Assembly (NCBI GenBank): GCA_033807695.1
Contig: CM066303.1
Span: forward strand, 4,340,001-4,404,000
DNA from: Daedaleopsis sinensis
Taxonomy: Eukaryota; Basidiomycota; Agaricomycetes; Polyporales; Polyporaceae
DNA: 64,000 nt
Reading direction: 5' to 3'
The notes under the pieces were generated by a model that was given only the letters and a program-made list of their open reading frames with translations, searched no databases and was not told where the DNA came from. Shown piece after piece: positions 31,201 to 44,000 of the stretch; within the stretch, counting starts at the first letter, position 1; each line of letters starts with the position of its first letter. The position numbers were made by a program, and so were the translations under genes.

Positions 31201-33199
31201 AGATAAACGCCGGGCGGTGAATATGGCCGTCCGCATTTGGGCATTGGCTAGCGCTCTTCCCGCGCCTGGCACTGACTCGCCTGCCACCTCCGCCGTTCAA
31301 CTTCCCGCCGTTCCCACGTCCGTGCGAACGGCCAAACTAACCTTGCACCTGTGATGTGATGTTGAGGATTCAGCAGCCTACTAGTATACTCTGCCTGCTG
31401 TAATAGTACATGCACACTTGGACTCGAGCTTCAAGCTCTTGAGTCAGAGGTATAGAACTTACATCTTCAAGTCACGAGTCCGTAGACACATTCTGGCCGC
31501 TACAGACATCAAAGATATGTCCCGTTTCTCTGCACAATGCAAGAGAAACTCTTCAGGTCAACAGGACTGCTCGGTCCAATGTTGGTCAGCCCCAACGGAC
31601 TGGCACAAGAGTCGTACGAGTATGGGAGGACATCGGCACCGAGACTCCATGTCATTACACTTGCCATGTGTACGCGACCGTGACGGGCGGGAACAAGCGA
31701 TTGGCTAAGCTGTTTCCGGTCCAGGCGGGTCCAATGACACGGTCACCAATTCTACCGAACAGAAAATAGACTAGTCCGGTTGCTCAGTGATATCACAGAC
31801 GGAGCACAGCAGTTGCTACTAGAGTTATGATAGTGAGACAGTCACCCTGGTGATCTTGTGATTTGCAAAGAATGTACCATGATTGAGATCTCACCAGTCT
31901 GTCGGAACTTGAAGCGGATGAACTTGCAGCGCACATGGGACTCTGTCTTGCGGAACTTGAGCATAATTTGTACCGAGTCTACCATAGAGTACAGGGTGCG
32001 GTAATCTAACAGGCTCTAGAGAGACGGGGGCAAGTAGAACAGCGGAATTGATGCCAGGCAAGGAACTCGCGCAAGCCAATGGTATGCGAGCTGAGCTTGA
32101 ACCACGAACCCTGACCTGCCCATCACAGTCGCTTCCATGTCGAAAGAAGGGTGTTCCGCACGGGCAGGTGGAAGGAGAGCGACTGCCGGTATGTCATCGC
32201 AGCCCCAATCCCGAGTGTACCGTGTCCGGAAGCGCAAGGAGCTTCGTGCTCACCGGGTGTGGTGCACCATTCGCAGGTTTAGTGAAAAAGAGCATGAGAT
32301 GGGAGACTGGGACCATGCTGCTGCAGTGCAACGACTCGTCTCGCGAGGTCGGAATGGGGTCAGGTACGAAGCAGCAGACCCTGAACTCCCGTCACAGTCG
32401 CTTCGAGTGAGAATCAAGTCGGAGGCGAATCCGCACGGACGGAGCAGGCTCAATGCGTGCTCATTCTGCCAATTTAGCTCTCTTTGGACGACCGGCACCC
32501 ATGCGAAAGGGTCGTCGCGACAGGGATCGGGGGACGGAGTCAGCTGAGCTCGCGCAACTTGCGCGAGCCGGTTCAATGGGAGCTGAGCAACGAACCGTGA
32601 ACTACTACATACACAGTCGCCTCCAGTTCGAACCGAGTCGGAGGCGATTCAGCACACACGGAGTGAGCTGCAAAGCTCGCACTGTGTCTATGCTCGCTCT
32701 ATCTTCCCAACTCACTGGCAGCTCCTCGGATGACTGCCCAAGCGAAAGGCTCATCGCGACGGGGGTTCAGGAGAGCTGAGCTTGCGAAGACCGCTTTGGG
32801 GATCAGGTCCGACGCAACAGATGGGAGCTGAGCAACGAGTCCTGAACTCCCGGCACAGTCGCTTCCAATTCGAAACGACTCCACACGGACGGAGCGACTG
32901 CGAGCTCCCGCTGCGTCGGTGCCTGCTCTATCTTCCCAGCTCTGCTCTCAGCTGAGCTTGTGCAGACCGTTTGGGGGATCAGGTCCGACGCGACAGACCC
33001 TGAGTGCTCGTCGCACTCATTTCGACGTCGAAAGAAGTCCGGTCCGCAAGCGCAAATGCTCCGCCCGCAGGCGGGGCAAGTACTTGGTCAGTGCCCTCAA
33101 CTTGTTCATTCCGCCTTCCACTTCCCACTCACCTCCCGTATGTCGACGCACTCCGTTCTGCTGCTCTCGCACTGACCCTCTCCCGCATTGTGCAGCACG
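28233..33199. other. P450 to gene U interval, unit B
   Basis: Same content as 15717-20756 in unit A: P450 5' flank, doubtful plus-strand exons at 29010-30087, hairpin cluster near 30557-30792, and degenerate gene U 5' repeats from 32082. Confidence 0.5.
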
Positions 33200-33921
33200 A
33201 TGGCACGACCTACCGGAACGACTGCGCAAGCCAAAGGCTCCCCGCGACGGGAGATCGCGAGACGGAGCCAGCTGCGCGTGCGCATGAACGCCGCACTCGG
33301 TGAGTTCCTTAATGCTCCCCGCGATGTGTGCGTCTCTGACATCCTGCAGTCGCGCTCTCCGGAGTGCCGGATGCTACCATGTGTTGGACGCTCGAGACCT
33401 ACGTCGCGGACGTCGTCGTCGCGTTCGGTCTCGAGCTCGTCGGGTTCCCGCCCACATACACGTTCGGGAACCTCAGCGTCCACGCGACGGGGCTCCGGCG
33501 CATCAGCCACCTCCTCTCGCGCTGGGAGAGCGGCGTGATGCGCTTCGTGCGCGTGTCCGACGAGCGGCGGCGGGCGGTCGCCGCGAATCCGCTCCTGGCC
33601 GCCCCGAGTCCCCTGCTCGCCGACAAGCAGTCGACCGGGGGCCGTCCGGACATCAAGAGGCGTCGACGGCGGCCGGTGACGAACCCGAAGGGGCTGCCCG
33701 GACGGTACGAGCGGAACGGGCCGAAGTCGGCGCCGTTCGTCAGCGCAGAGGTCGAGGCGGCGGTCGAGGCGGAGACGGAGAGGGAGCGGGCGGAAGACCC
33801 GCTCGCGGAGCTCAGTGGGGACGAGGACTATCAGCGGTTCGTGCGCCGCGCTGAGAGGAGGCGGCGGCAGGTCCGGAGCATCGTGTCGAACCCTGTCGAG
33901 GGCTGGTTCCTGTTGTCATAG
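33200..33921 (+). CDS. Gene U, copy B
   Basis: Two exons with the same 50-bp intron; 223 residues identical to copy A. DNA differences from A include a Lys codon AAG in place of AAA and an Arg codon CGC in place of CGT, both silent. Confidence 0.75.
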
Positions 33922-36915
33922 AGTGCTTACATCGTCGGTTTGAATGTATGGACAGTATCCATCATCGTGCACGCAGTCGGGACACTCAGTCTGGTGCGGA
34001 AGGCGGGGTCTGGCGCGGAAGGCGGGCCACCCAGTCGTGTCCCAGAGCTCACGTACGGTACGCAGACAGAGCCATGACGTACGTGCTCGCGGACGCCGGT
34101 GGTTGTGGCGGAAACGAGAGCGTCTCCATCGCGTCACATCTGTGGAGGATCTAGGGCCAGGCAGAGTATCAATCAGCCAGCAAATACAAACAAACGTCGC
34201 CGCGTAGCGATCGTCTTACCGTCCCCTCGCAGACTGGGATCTGCAGCGCAGGAGCACACAATGCTGCTGAACTGCACATCCTAGTCAGCGGGCGACCGCC
34301 GTGCAGCGGCGCGAACGTGTTCGAGAGCACACGCGGCAGCGCAGCGGAGCTTGGGGATAGTCCCGGGCTCCCGGCCGAGTCGTCGGAGATCGACTGGTGG
34401 AGATCTGGGGAGGTTAATAAGTGCAATCAGACACCGCTTTCGTGTCGTACGAGCGCGCACCTGTCGCTCCCGAGTCCCTTCTCTACTCTTTCCCCCATCT
34501 ACGCCAGCTGGTGCCCTTCCCTTTCCTCCCACCTATGTCCTCGTCCTCGCCGTAGCTGTGCGCCACGCTCCGTGAACCGTACGTCGTCTACACCGGTCCA
34601 CACGGTACTCGACTCTCACTGATGCGTCTCCCAGGTCTCGACACGCGCGCCCTGCAGGCCACGACGTAGTTGGTGAGTGTCCCTCTCCGGAACGTCGAAC
34701 GTACGCGTTCCGACACGCTCTGGCGCACTCGGGGCGCTCTGTGGATGTTCACAGAGCGTGTCGAGTGCGCCGGGCACGCTCGAGCCGTCTGTGGAACGGT
34801 TGCGCACGAGACGGCCTCGGACTCGCCTGTTCGTGAGGGTTCAGGTCCACAACACGCGGTGGTCGACGTGCAGAGCGCGGGACTCGCTCCGCGGGACGAC
34901 GGAGATGCTTGAGGCATCCCGGGAACGGCCCCGGGGGGAATGTGAGCCAGACGTTGGCCCCGCTGCAGCCTGTCGGTCGGCCAGGCGGGTGCTGCGGTAG
35001 GGCCCGACGCGTCTGTGGCGCCACTCGCGGTCGCTTCCCGAGGGAGGCGACGATGTGCACGCCCGACGGACGACGTGGTGCGCGAGTCGTCTGCACGAGA
35101 GCCGGGGGTGCTCGTGCGGGGTGAAACTTACCTGCGATGTGAGATCAGTACGAGCGCGCGGGGCACCGCGTCGCCAACCCCGGAGCACTCTGACGCTCTC
35201 TGCAGATCATGCAGAGCGCGTCGAAGCGTTCGGAAAGCCTCGCGAGCGGTGCCCGGACTCCGAGTCCGGAGCGACTCGGCTGTTCGTTTGAGTGGGGCAC
35301 ACACGCGCGGGACCGTCTTGAACGTACCTGGGCGGGCCGGAGCCATGCACGTCTTGAGCGCATGCGCAGCGGCAAGGAGCGTGCGGACTTGCTAATAACC
35401 GGGCGCGTGCGCTTGCGAGTACGGTACAGGGCGTCCGGTGCACGGTACAGCGCGCCGTTCGCGTATTTTGCGCCATCGCACTGGATCTGTGGGGTACCCG
35501 GGGCACGGTACAAGGCGTTCGTGCACGGTACAGAGCGTCCAGCGCGTCCGGGAACGGTACAGCGCGTTCTGCGCCGTGTCCACTCGCGCAAGCGGGCCCC
35601 GGGGTCGTTGCTGTCCCGGATGGGCCCGAACGCGGGTGGCTACTGCGTCTCATGGACGCTGAGCGAGGCGAAGAGCCGTCCAAGCGACGAGCCCGGGCGA
35701 CGCGGATGGTATCTTGAACTCCTTTAAGGTCAGTTCACGGTTCTCTGTGCGGCGTGTGCGAGACACTGACGTTGATTTAGCACAGGACGACGGGCGGGAG
35801 AACGTTCCGATAGAGCTGTGCGGTACGCGGTTCGGAGAGTCGAGCGGACGGTACGGAGAAGGGGGTGGCCGGACGGGTGCGTAGTCTGCGTTTTGAACGT
35901 CTCACGGCGATCTCTCACTCGCACTCTCACTCGCGGCCTCATACAGACGGTCGGGACGTGCTGGAGAGCGAGAGTCTCCCGCTGTACGCGTCAATGCGAA
36001 TCCGGAAGGGAAGAGCAGGGCGGGTGGAGGAGAACGGAACGGGAGGACACTTACTGGTACGTGTCTTCTGGCGGAATCTGGGAGTTCAGCCTCCTCAGGG
36101 AGACGAGGCCGCGTGCGCACACAGAGACGCGTGTTGCAGCCGATTCGGCTGAGTTTGGGGAGAGAGGGGGGAGGATGGTGGTCGGAGGGCAAGAGGGAGA
36201 CGGGGTAAGCGCCCGTGCGTGGTGCTTGAAATCTCGGCGTGCGGAGGCAAGACGCGAGGCCGGTACGTGTTCGCATTCAATTTGAAGGACGGGGGCGCAA
36301 CGTTACGACACTAACGCAGCTGTTTCGTCGCAGATCCGAAGGGAGGACGGCGGTAGAAGTTGGCGGAGTCGAACTTGGAGGCGCGCGAGATGTGCTTGGA
36401 GTCGCAGCGAACAGTGACCGGTGAGTGCTTACCTTTGTGTTCAAGTTCCATGAGAGCACGCGGGTGCATGTAGGATGCAGGTCGCAGCCGTTCCGGAGAG
36501 GAGGATGGTGGTGGTCGGAGGACGAAAGGGACGCACAATAGACGCCCGTGCGTCGTTTGAGAATCTGCGTTTCTGGAGGGAGCTGCTCAGTAGAATAGAG
36601 ACTCTGTACGTGTAGAATACATGCATATACTCACCTAAGCATGCCCTATGTGCTGCTCCCTTCCTATGTGCTGCTGCCTTCCTGTACGCTGCACACCTCC
36701 GTACACGCTGCACACCTCAAGGAGGGCCGCACACCCTCTGTACAGGCTACGCCCCTCGGACGGGTATAATAGTGTTACGCCCCTCGGACGGGTATAATAG
36801 TGTGTATACGCACTGTCGTTTGGATTCCAGACGGTACGTTTGCGTGCGCAAGACAGCCCGGCCGCGCGGAGTCCGCACCTTGTACCTATGAGGAAGTTGT
36901 CTGCATGCTCAAACT
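33922..36915. other. Unstable non-coding block, unit B
   Basis: Counterpart of 21479-24459. Includes both palindromes, five GGTACAG copies at 35421-35572 and two GGTATAATAG motifs at 36769-36815. No gene seen. Confidence 0.5.
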
Positions 36916-37217
36916 GACGCGCTGGGGAAGTCGGCGGCGCTCGTCCGGCTGAACGCGCTCGGGCACATGACCCTCCCCTCGCCGTCCGCGTGCGTGAAGG
37001 GCATCGTGGACGCGTACATCGCGAACGGCACGGTGAGCACCGTTCGCGCTCTGCTGAGGCTGCGCCCCGAGTGTCGTGCCCGTGCTGAGGTTGCTTGCGT
37101 GGCTAGGTTCCTCAAGACGACACCGTGTGCGAGGTGGACGACAGCTTCGAGATCTGGTCTGGGGTCACGACGCGGATGATCTTGGGGAACATGACGGAGA
37201 ACGGCCTGCCGTTCTGA
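36916..37217 (+). pseudogene. 3' remnant of the TAP-like gene, unit C
   Basis: Exons 11-12 of the TAP-like gene from the breakpoint to the TGA at 37215-37217, with no upstream exons. The codon after the catalytic His is ATG instead of ACG. Not expressible as a hydrolase. Confidence 0.85.
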
Positions 37218-37711
37218 GTGACGCTGGAGGATCATGAGTCTTACGACGCATTGCGCGAACACGGACATATCGGACACGTACTCGATGTTTTAAAAAGAGA
37301 CGAGCTTGGTGGATGCCACCTCCAGGACCCTGTTCTCACTCACTAGCTGTAGTAGTACCACCTACAGTAGCGATCATACCTATAGTATTCTTCTCCGCGA
37401 TCGCACCGGGCACTTCAGCTGCAGACAGCTTCGAGCCGCGAGCGTTACCGCACAAAGTCTGAAACAAGCTTCGTTTCATTCGTGATAAGAATACGGAATT
37501 AGGTCGTTAGAAATACACCCGTGCGCATACTAGATCATCGCGAATAATGTAAAGCCCGAGCCGAGGAACGTCGAATTCGGTGGCCGTGGGTGTCGCAAGT
37601 TTTGGTGTCGTCCGGGGGGTGGGACCATTAGAGTCGTCGAGTCGTCGAGTTGCATGCATCGTCGTACAGTAGTATTCGTAGTGATGAGGAGAGCTCTGTC
37701 AGACGCCGCGT

Positions 37712-40700
37712 TCAGTGCGCCGCGTTGCCGTTCGCGAGCCCGTTCGGGACCGGGGTCGGCGGGAGGACCACGCCCTCGCCCTCGCCCGCGTCCGCCAGCA
37801 GCGCAATCGCCGCATCCGACCGCGGCCGCAGCACGACGTACACCTCCTCGACCCGGCACGCCGCCCCGTTGCTCTTCACCTTCATCGCCGCGTCCGCCGC
37901 GCGCTCCCTCGTCGCCGACGCTGGGGGCAGCGCGACGTCGAACACCGCGAGCACGTGCGCGAGGTGGCTGAACAGCAGCGCGTCCGCGAGGAACCGCCCG
38001 GGGCACGTCCGGTGCCCGAACCCGAACGCGAACTGCATCGGGGCGAGGATGTCCGTGCGCAGCGCCTTGCCCGCCGCGTCGAGGAACCGCTCGGGGCGGA
38101 ACACGTCCGGCTCGGGGAACATCCGCTCGTCGCGCGAGATCGCCCTGGGGGACGAGTGTGAGTGTGAGCGTGCGTGTGCGAGCGCCGGGGGAAAGCGGGG
38201 CACGCACCAGTTGTTCGCCATGATCGTCGCCCCCTTCGGGATCAGGTACCCGTTGTAGTGGTCGTCCTGGTTCACCTCGCGCCCGACTGCAGACCGTATC
38301 AGCGGAGCCCACGGAGTCAGAATCACCGAGTGCCGCTACTCACTGACTGGCGCGATCGACACCCAGCGCAGGACCTCGCTCAGCACCGCGTCGACGTACG
38401 GCAGCCGCGCCCGGTCCGCCATCGTCGGCAGCCGCTTCCCGCCCAGCAGCCCGTCGACCTCCGCCTGTGCGCGCTTCTGGATCTCCGGGAACCGCGCCAT
38501 CGCGAGCAGGAACGTCAGCGTCGCAGACTCGGTCTGTGGGCGCCGCATCAGCACCGCACGTTCGCTAGCAGTAAGTAGAAGCAGCGACTGCGCAGACGTA
38601 CCGCGAGCATGCCGCCTACAGTGACGTATGTCGTATGCGCGGTGAGCACCCACAACGCGATCGAGATAGCCGATCTACGCACCTGCGTTCATCGTCACCG
38701 CGATCATGCTCGATCGATCGTCCTTGTCCTGCGCCGCCCCCTGTGCGCTGTACGTCGCGGACATGACCGACATCCGGCCCGCGGTCTTGCTCTCCTCCAT
38801 GATCTTCACCGTCGTCGCCGCCGTCGCGTGCAGCTTCGTCTTCCAGTCCCGGCCCTTCTTGATCTGGGGGCCGAACTTGGGCACCCACGTCGGCAGCCAC
38901 GACACTGCGCACAGTCAGACGACGCACTGGTATGAACACACAGGAAAGGCTCACAGCCGGGGATGACGTCGAACGCCTGGAACTTGTCGCCGAGGACGTC
39001 CGCCGCAAAGTGCGCGAGGTCGTTCATCTGCGTCAGGATCGACGGCGTGTCCGGGCCGTTGTAGCCCGTCGACACCTTCAGGAAGATGTGCCCGAGCGAG
39101 TCGTCGATGTTCCTGTCGAGGTTCCGGCACTCGAGGTCGTCCGCGAGCTGCCGCATGAACCGCCGCGAGCCCTCCTCGTAGTCGCGGTTGTACTGGCCCA
39201 CGGCGGACGGGCCGATGCCGAGGTGGAACTGCTTCCGCGCGTTCGAGAAGATGTCGCCGGTGTTCATGAACGGCAGCGTCATCGTGAGGTCGGAGCTGGG
39301 CGGCCTGTGAGCGTGATTTAATAGTATGGTCGCAGCGGAGACGTACATGTTGGCCATCTTTCGTGGGGGCTTATCTGAGTAGTCGTCGGCCTGCTTGTTG
39401 AACAGGGCCTCTATCGATTCGCGCGAGTTGAGAATAATGATAGTCTTGTGCAGTACATGGTAGGTGTTGATGTCGGAGCCTATGGAGGAAGCAGCAGTTA
39501 GCACCGTGTCCAAAAGGGAAGATGTGGGGGATAGAATGAATGATGCACAGCCGATCGTCACAGCTTGGGCGATAAACTCGCGAAGGAAGCATGCTTCCAT
39601 CATCGCGGTCGTACATAGCGCGGGATCAAGGGCAGCACCGTCTGCACAGCTGTCTATCGAGCAGATCTCTCCCAAGCTCAGTTGGGCGTGTGGTGAAATC
39701 ACGATGGAATGCCCATAATACGCGTATGCGATAGAGTGCGCCTGAGTACAGGCAGACTGACCGGTACCCTCGCACCCCGCTAGTCACAGCGGAGGCCGTC
39801 AGAATGAGCAGCCCATTTTGACAGCGTCTTTCGGAGGCGTGGATAGCCTGCGGCATATGCACATGGTGCAATGATACAGATGGACACGGAAGTGTCTGAC
39901 AGGCAGTAGTGCAATCTAACGGCGCCGACCAGGGCAATGGAGTGCGAACATCAGGGATAGGGAATGAACGCTGTCAAAATGTCTTTGACAGCGTTGCCCG
40001 GAGACATGGATAGCCTGCTGCAAATGCACATGGTGCGTTGACACAGATCGACAGGGAAGCCACTGTCTGACCGCAATCATCCTGAGATTCGGCGCAGAAC
40101 GCGCCAGGGGCCGCCCAGCATTGTGCAGCTGCCCATGAAGCACGTCCCAGCCAGACGAATAGGAGCTGTTCCAAGACGGCGTCGGAGTGCGAAAGACACA
40201 GGCAAGGAACGGTCCCCAGACTCGTGAAATCCGACACCAAGCGTGCAAAGAAGTGACTGGTCGTGGGGGGAAGGTTCAAGGACCGGACCCCAAGTTCAGC
40301 CAGCAGCTGGCGTGTAGAGTGTACAGGCTCAGGGAGGATGCAGGCACGCAGACAGTTTATGCGCAGATGCGTCATCGCTTGATCCAGGACAACCCCATAC
40401 GACTCACTTCACCGGCAGGTGGAGGACGGTGCTCTGTTGGTTTTTTTCGCTCTCCACTCGAGGCTCCGCATGGAGCGATGCGTAAATGCCCCCCATTGGT
40501 CAAGGGACATCCCTAGAATCGCGAATTCATCCGTGCTCCTCCAGAGGAGCACCGACGCTTCGCGAAGATTGCCCACAAATCGCCAACTGGACATTCTCCC
40601 CTCGAAACGCCTCTGGAATTGCCCTTCGAGTCCCCATGTTCGACTGCTCCGACGCAGTTTCCAGAGCAGATCCCAGGGTCTGGCCAAATGAAACAGAGAG

Positions 40701-41040
40701 ACGGAGTCCCAGCCGCAGACGCGCCGCCGCTCGCCGTCCATGCTGTCGATGAACGGTCGACTCAGGGCTTGCGGCGCGCGCGCGGAAACGCGTGTCCTAG
40801 TTGCATGCTTTGACACGCACACTAAGGGGACACGACGGATACTGCCACGAAACGGGACGCGTGCAGGGAACAGAGAAGCGACCCGCGAAACACGCAGCGC
40901 CGCGAAGATGGGATTCGAGAAGATGACGGACACTCACCATAGATCTGCGATTGCTTGTAGAAGTACTCCCACTGGTCGGGATTTGGGTTGTAGTTGAGGT
41001 TGCCGATGAGGAACTGGTCAGGCGGGCCGGGGGGAGGAGC
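37712..41040 (-). CDS. Cytochrome P450, copy C (5' exon frame damaged)
   Basis: Same exon series as copy B; heme exon intact with FGFGHRTCPGR, ExxR and PERF motifs. The last intron is rearranged (CGAGCGCC, then a CCCCCAG acceptor) but still in phase. Exon 1 ends at 40938 and reads PPPGPPDQFLIGNLNYN with EYFYKQSQIYG, so it has diverged most from the other copies (PPGPPG to PPGPPD, CLQ to YKQ). Indels before the hinge leave no in-frame ATG nearby; the upstream frame reads HVLLPLAFVVQAP and meets a stop further upstream. It may be a pseudogene or use a start not recognised here. Confidence 0.65.
39480..40937 (-). other. Variable intron 1 of P450 copy C (1458 bp)
   Basis: Longest version. It has two modules and a perfect 12-bp inverted repeat (AACGCTGTCAAA, 5-bp loop, TTTGACAGCGTT) at 39967-39995. 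Part of the segment at 40140-40480 is not seen in the other units. Confidence 0.6.
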
Positions 41041-44000
41041 TTGAACGACGAAGGCAAGAGGGAGGAGAACGTGGCACGGAGGGGAGAGTAGTAGGAGATC
41101 GGTTGTCGGAGAAGGGAGATGGCGGGGCGTCGACGTCGGGCAGGAAGCTGGGAAGAGGGCGTCGAGTGGCGGGGATTGTGGACGTTGCAGTCGAGGCGAG
41201 TAGGTTCAAGTAGGTAGCGGGATGGGGAGGGCCGGATGACAGGACGCCAGGAGGGCCGGAGGTTGATTCGGGCGGATGGCAGTGCCTCGTTTGCACTCGC
41301 GCATCTCCGCTCCCTTTCGCGTCCGCCCCTTCTCTTTCGCATCCAGATCCTCCTACGTTGTATGTACGCACCAGGAATAGTCCAGCACGCTAGTCGTCCT
41401 CGCCCCGGACACGAACAGATCAATGTCGTCTCCGGCGATAGATGCGGAGGCCACTGCACCCGAGCCGCTCCTCCCCCTCCTTATCCCTCCTTCTCTCGAT
41501 AGATTCGGGCGCATGTTGTGGAGCAGGCGGACGAGAGCACGAGACGACGCAGCGAGACCGCGGTGGATCGAGCAGAGAAGCAGACGCGGAGAGGCGATGG
41601 CGTCATGAGGGCGCGAAGCGCCCGACAGGCGATTTGGGAAAGATCTGAGATGTGCAACCGCTCTCGTCGCACTCGTCGACGCTGCACTCGAGACCGCGCC
41701 TGCAGCTGCTCTTGGTCTTGCTTGTGAGTGCGCAGAGGACGAGTGTGTGTGTGTGGGCGACATCCTGGGTGATCTGACTGCCATCTCTCGCTCGTCCACT
41801 CTCGTCTGGAGCTACAGCTGACTGCCCTCCCCCTGCCCAGCCTGGAACACCCCTGCTCTCGTCTCGTCCACTGCTCGCCCAGGTGTCTGCCCCCCGCCGC
41901 CACCGGGATTGCCGCGAAGCGAGCAGCGCCGTCCGTGGACGACTGGTGAGCCCCTCCGCATTCTCCCGCCCGCGTATGGTCCTTCGAATTCCCCGCCTCT
42001 GCTCTCGTTCCCCGGAAGACGGTTTCTCTCTCGAACTCTGAGCTCCCCTGCATGGCTCGTTCCGAGCCGGTATGTCCGTATGCACTCTGTCCGATCTCCA
42101 CAGGCGACGGTACGTCTCCCTGCTCACAGTCTCTCATCAGAACACGCAGACGGCGCGGTGCGAGTCACTCCGGCCCAACTGCCGCAGCCCAGGTGCGCAC
42201 TCGCCTCCCATCTCATCCCTGTATCCGTCACACCTCGCTTCAGAGCTCGCAGCTCTCACCGTGCGCTCTTCCATCCAACCACTAGCTCGTCCTATGCACT
42301 CTCTCCGGCCCCTGCATCGGTGCAGACCGCGCCGCCATTCCCCGGCCCTGCCATCTATGCGCCCGCCAGGCGTCCTTGCCCCTCGTCAAACACGTCGGAC
42401 ACGCCCGGAACAACGCCGAGAGCCCGTTCAAGGTGCTGCTCGTCCCTTGTCCCGCGCGTACTCGCCGCTCTGCACACCGACGACGTCGGATCGCCGCGCC
42501 GTAAGGGCGCTGCGTGCATGACTACTGTATGTACCGCGCGTCACCCGCAGAGTCGTCCAACCGTAGACTATTCCATCAGCGCCGCGCCGCGCGACCACGA
42601 GAAAGGAAGGGACAGCGCACAGAGCTCTACGTCGAACGCCAGTCAGCTGGTATAGGAGCAACATCGGAATGGAAGGCGTACCTCGGTGCGTGGTCATGGT
42701 GAATTCAATTTCTGACGCGCTTGCGGCCAAATCAGCCACATGCACTAACGCGAGCAGACCAGCGCTCTCACCGGGCGTCGCGCGTCACGACCCGCCACCC
42801 AGGTCCAATGCGCTCGCGCCCCTGCGTCCCCCAAGCACCTGCAAAGCGCAGCAGCATCAGCCGCGTCCAACGGGCATGCGCCCACGCACAGTCGGCTTCG
42901 TCTGTGCGAGTGCGGAGACGGTCGCGAGTCCGACGGAGACGGGCGTGCAAGACGCTGTGCAGCGTCCCCGGGCGGGAGAAGCGAAGGCCGCCTGTCCGTG
43001 CTCGACGCGAGGCCGCCACGGTATCCCACCACTGGTCTCGTCGTCTCGCAGCGGCGCGCACGACATCCGGGATAAGTGCCGGACGGCGGACCCGTCTGTG
43101 TGAGCGGCGAGACGGACGGCTATGGACCTGGAGGGCGGCGCTGTCGGAAACAGGTCAGCACCACCGGGCGGGCCGTCGCGGGTGGGCAGGACTACGGTCA
43201 GTACCATGTACTACAGTATGCGAGTCGAAATCTAGTCGTTCTACTCCTATGCTGCGCTCGGTGCGCAGCGTGTGGCCCGAGTCCTGCATGAGGGCCTGAG
43301 CACAGGTCCACCTGGCAGAGATCGAGGTAAATGTCAGTATCGCGACTGGCGTGAACTCTGCTGTGCATACGCACAGTGCGAGTCCTGTAGATCGGAGTCG
43401 AGTCGGCGCTGTGAACAAGGGTCTGGGATAAGACGGATAAGTCAGGACAGATGCTAATGGACGTAGCCTGGCTGAGCCGGCAGTGAACGGGACCACGACA
43501 GTTGCCTATGAGTACAGCAAAGTTAGTATCCGAAAAGAGACGGTCCCCAAGTGAATTAACTCACTCGTAATTGCATGACACAGTCATGCGCGCTCCAGCG
43601 CGCAAGTAGCGGCGGCGTACGCGGTGCGCGAGCGTGAAGAAGGGAGGGAGGGAAGAAGAATGGAGGAGGGGGAAAGGGAAAGGGAGAAGTGGGGGAGTGC
43701 TGAGTGCTGGGGGACTCGAGTCTGCGGACCTACTTGTATTTCGCGAGCTTGGTCTGTGCGCAGTCCCCACGGTCAGCCGACCTGACCGTGAGGAAGTGAC
43801 GATAGCTCACTTCGCACGCACTCTTCGGACGTGGCGGGGGCGGGACCAACCAGAACGCTGCACGAGAGAGGACCCTGCGCGTGAGGACGGGAATGGCCCA
43901 GGTTCCGAGATCAGAGGAGCATGGAACGTTCTCCGCTATCTTCGCGTAGTAGCGTGGGCGCTCGGCTAATGTGTGATGCAGTTTGTGCTGTAATGCCGTT

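Larger units (their letters stand above)
24460..36915 (+). repeat. Tandem segmental duplication, unit B (12,456 bp)
   Basis: Same gene order as unit A. Its left junction joins the end of unit A (ATGCTCAAACT) to the TAP exon 11 sequence GACGCGCTGG. Confidence 0.93.
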
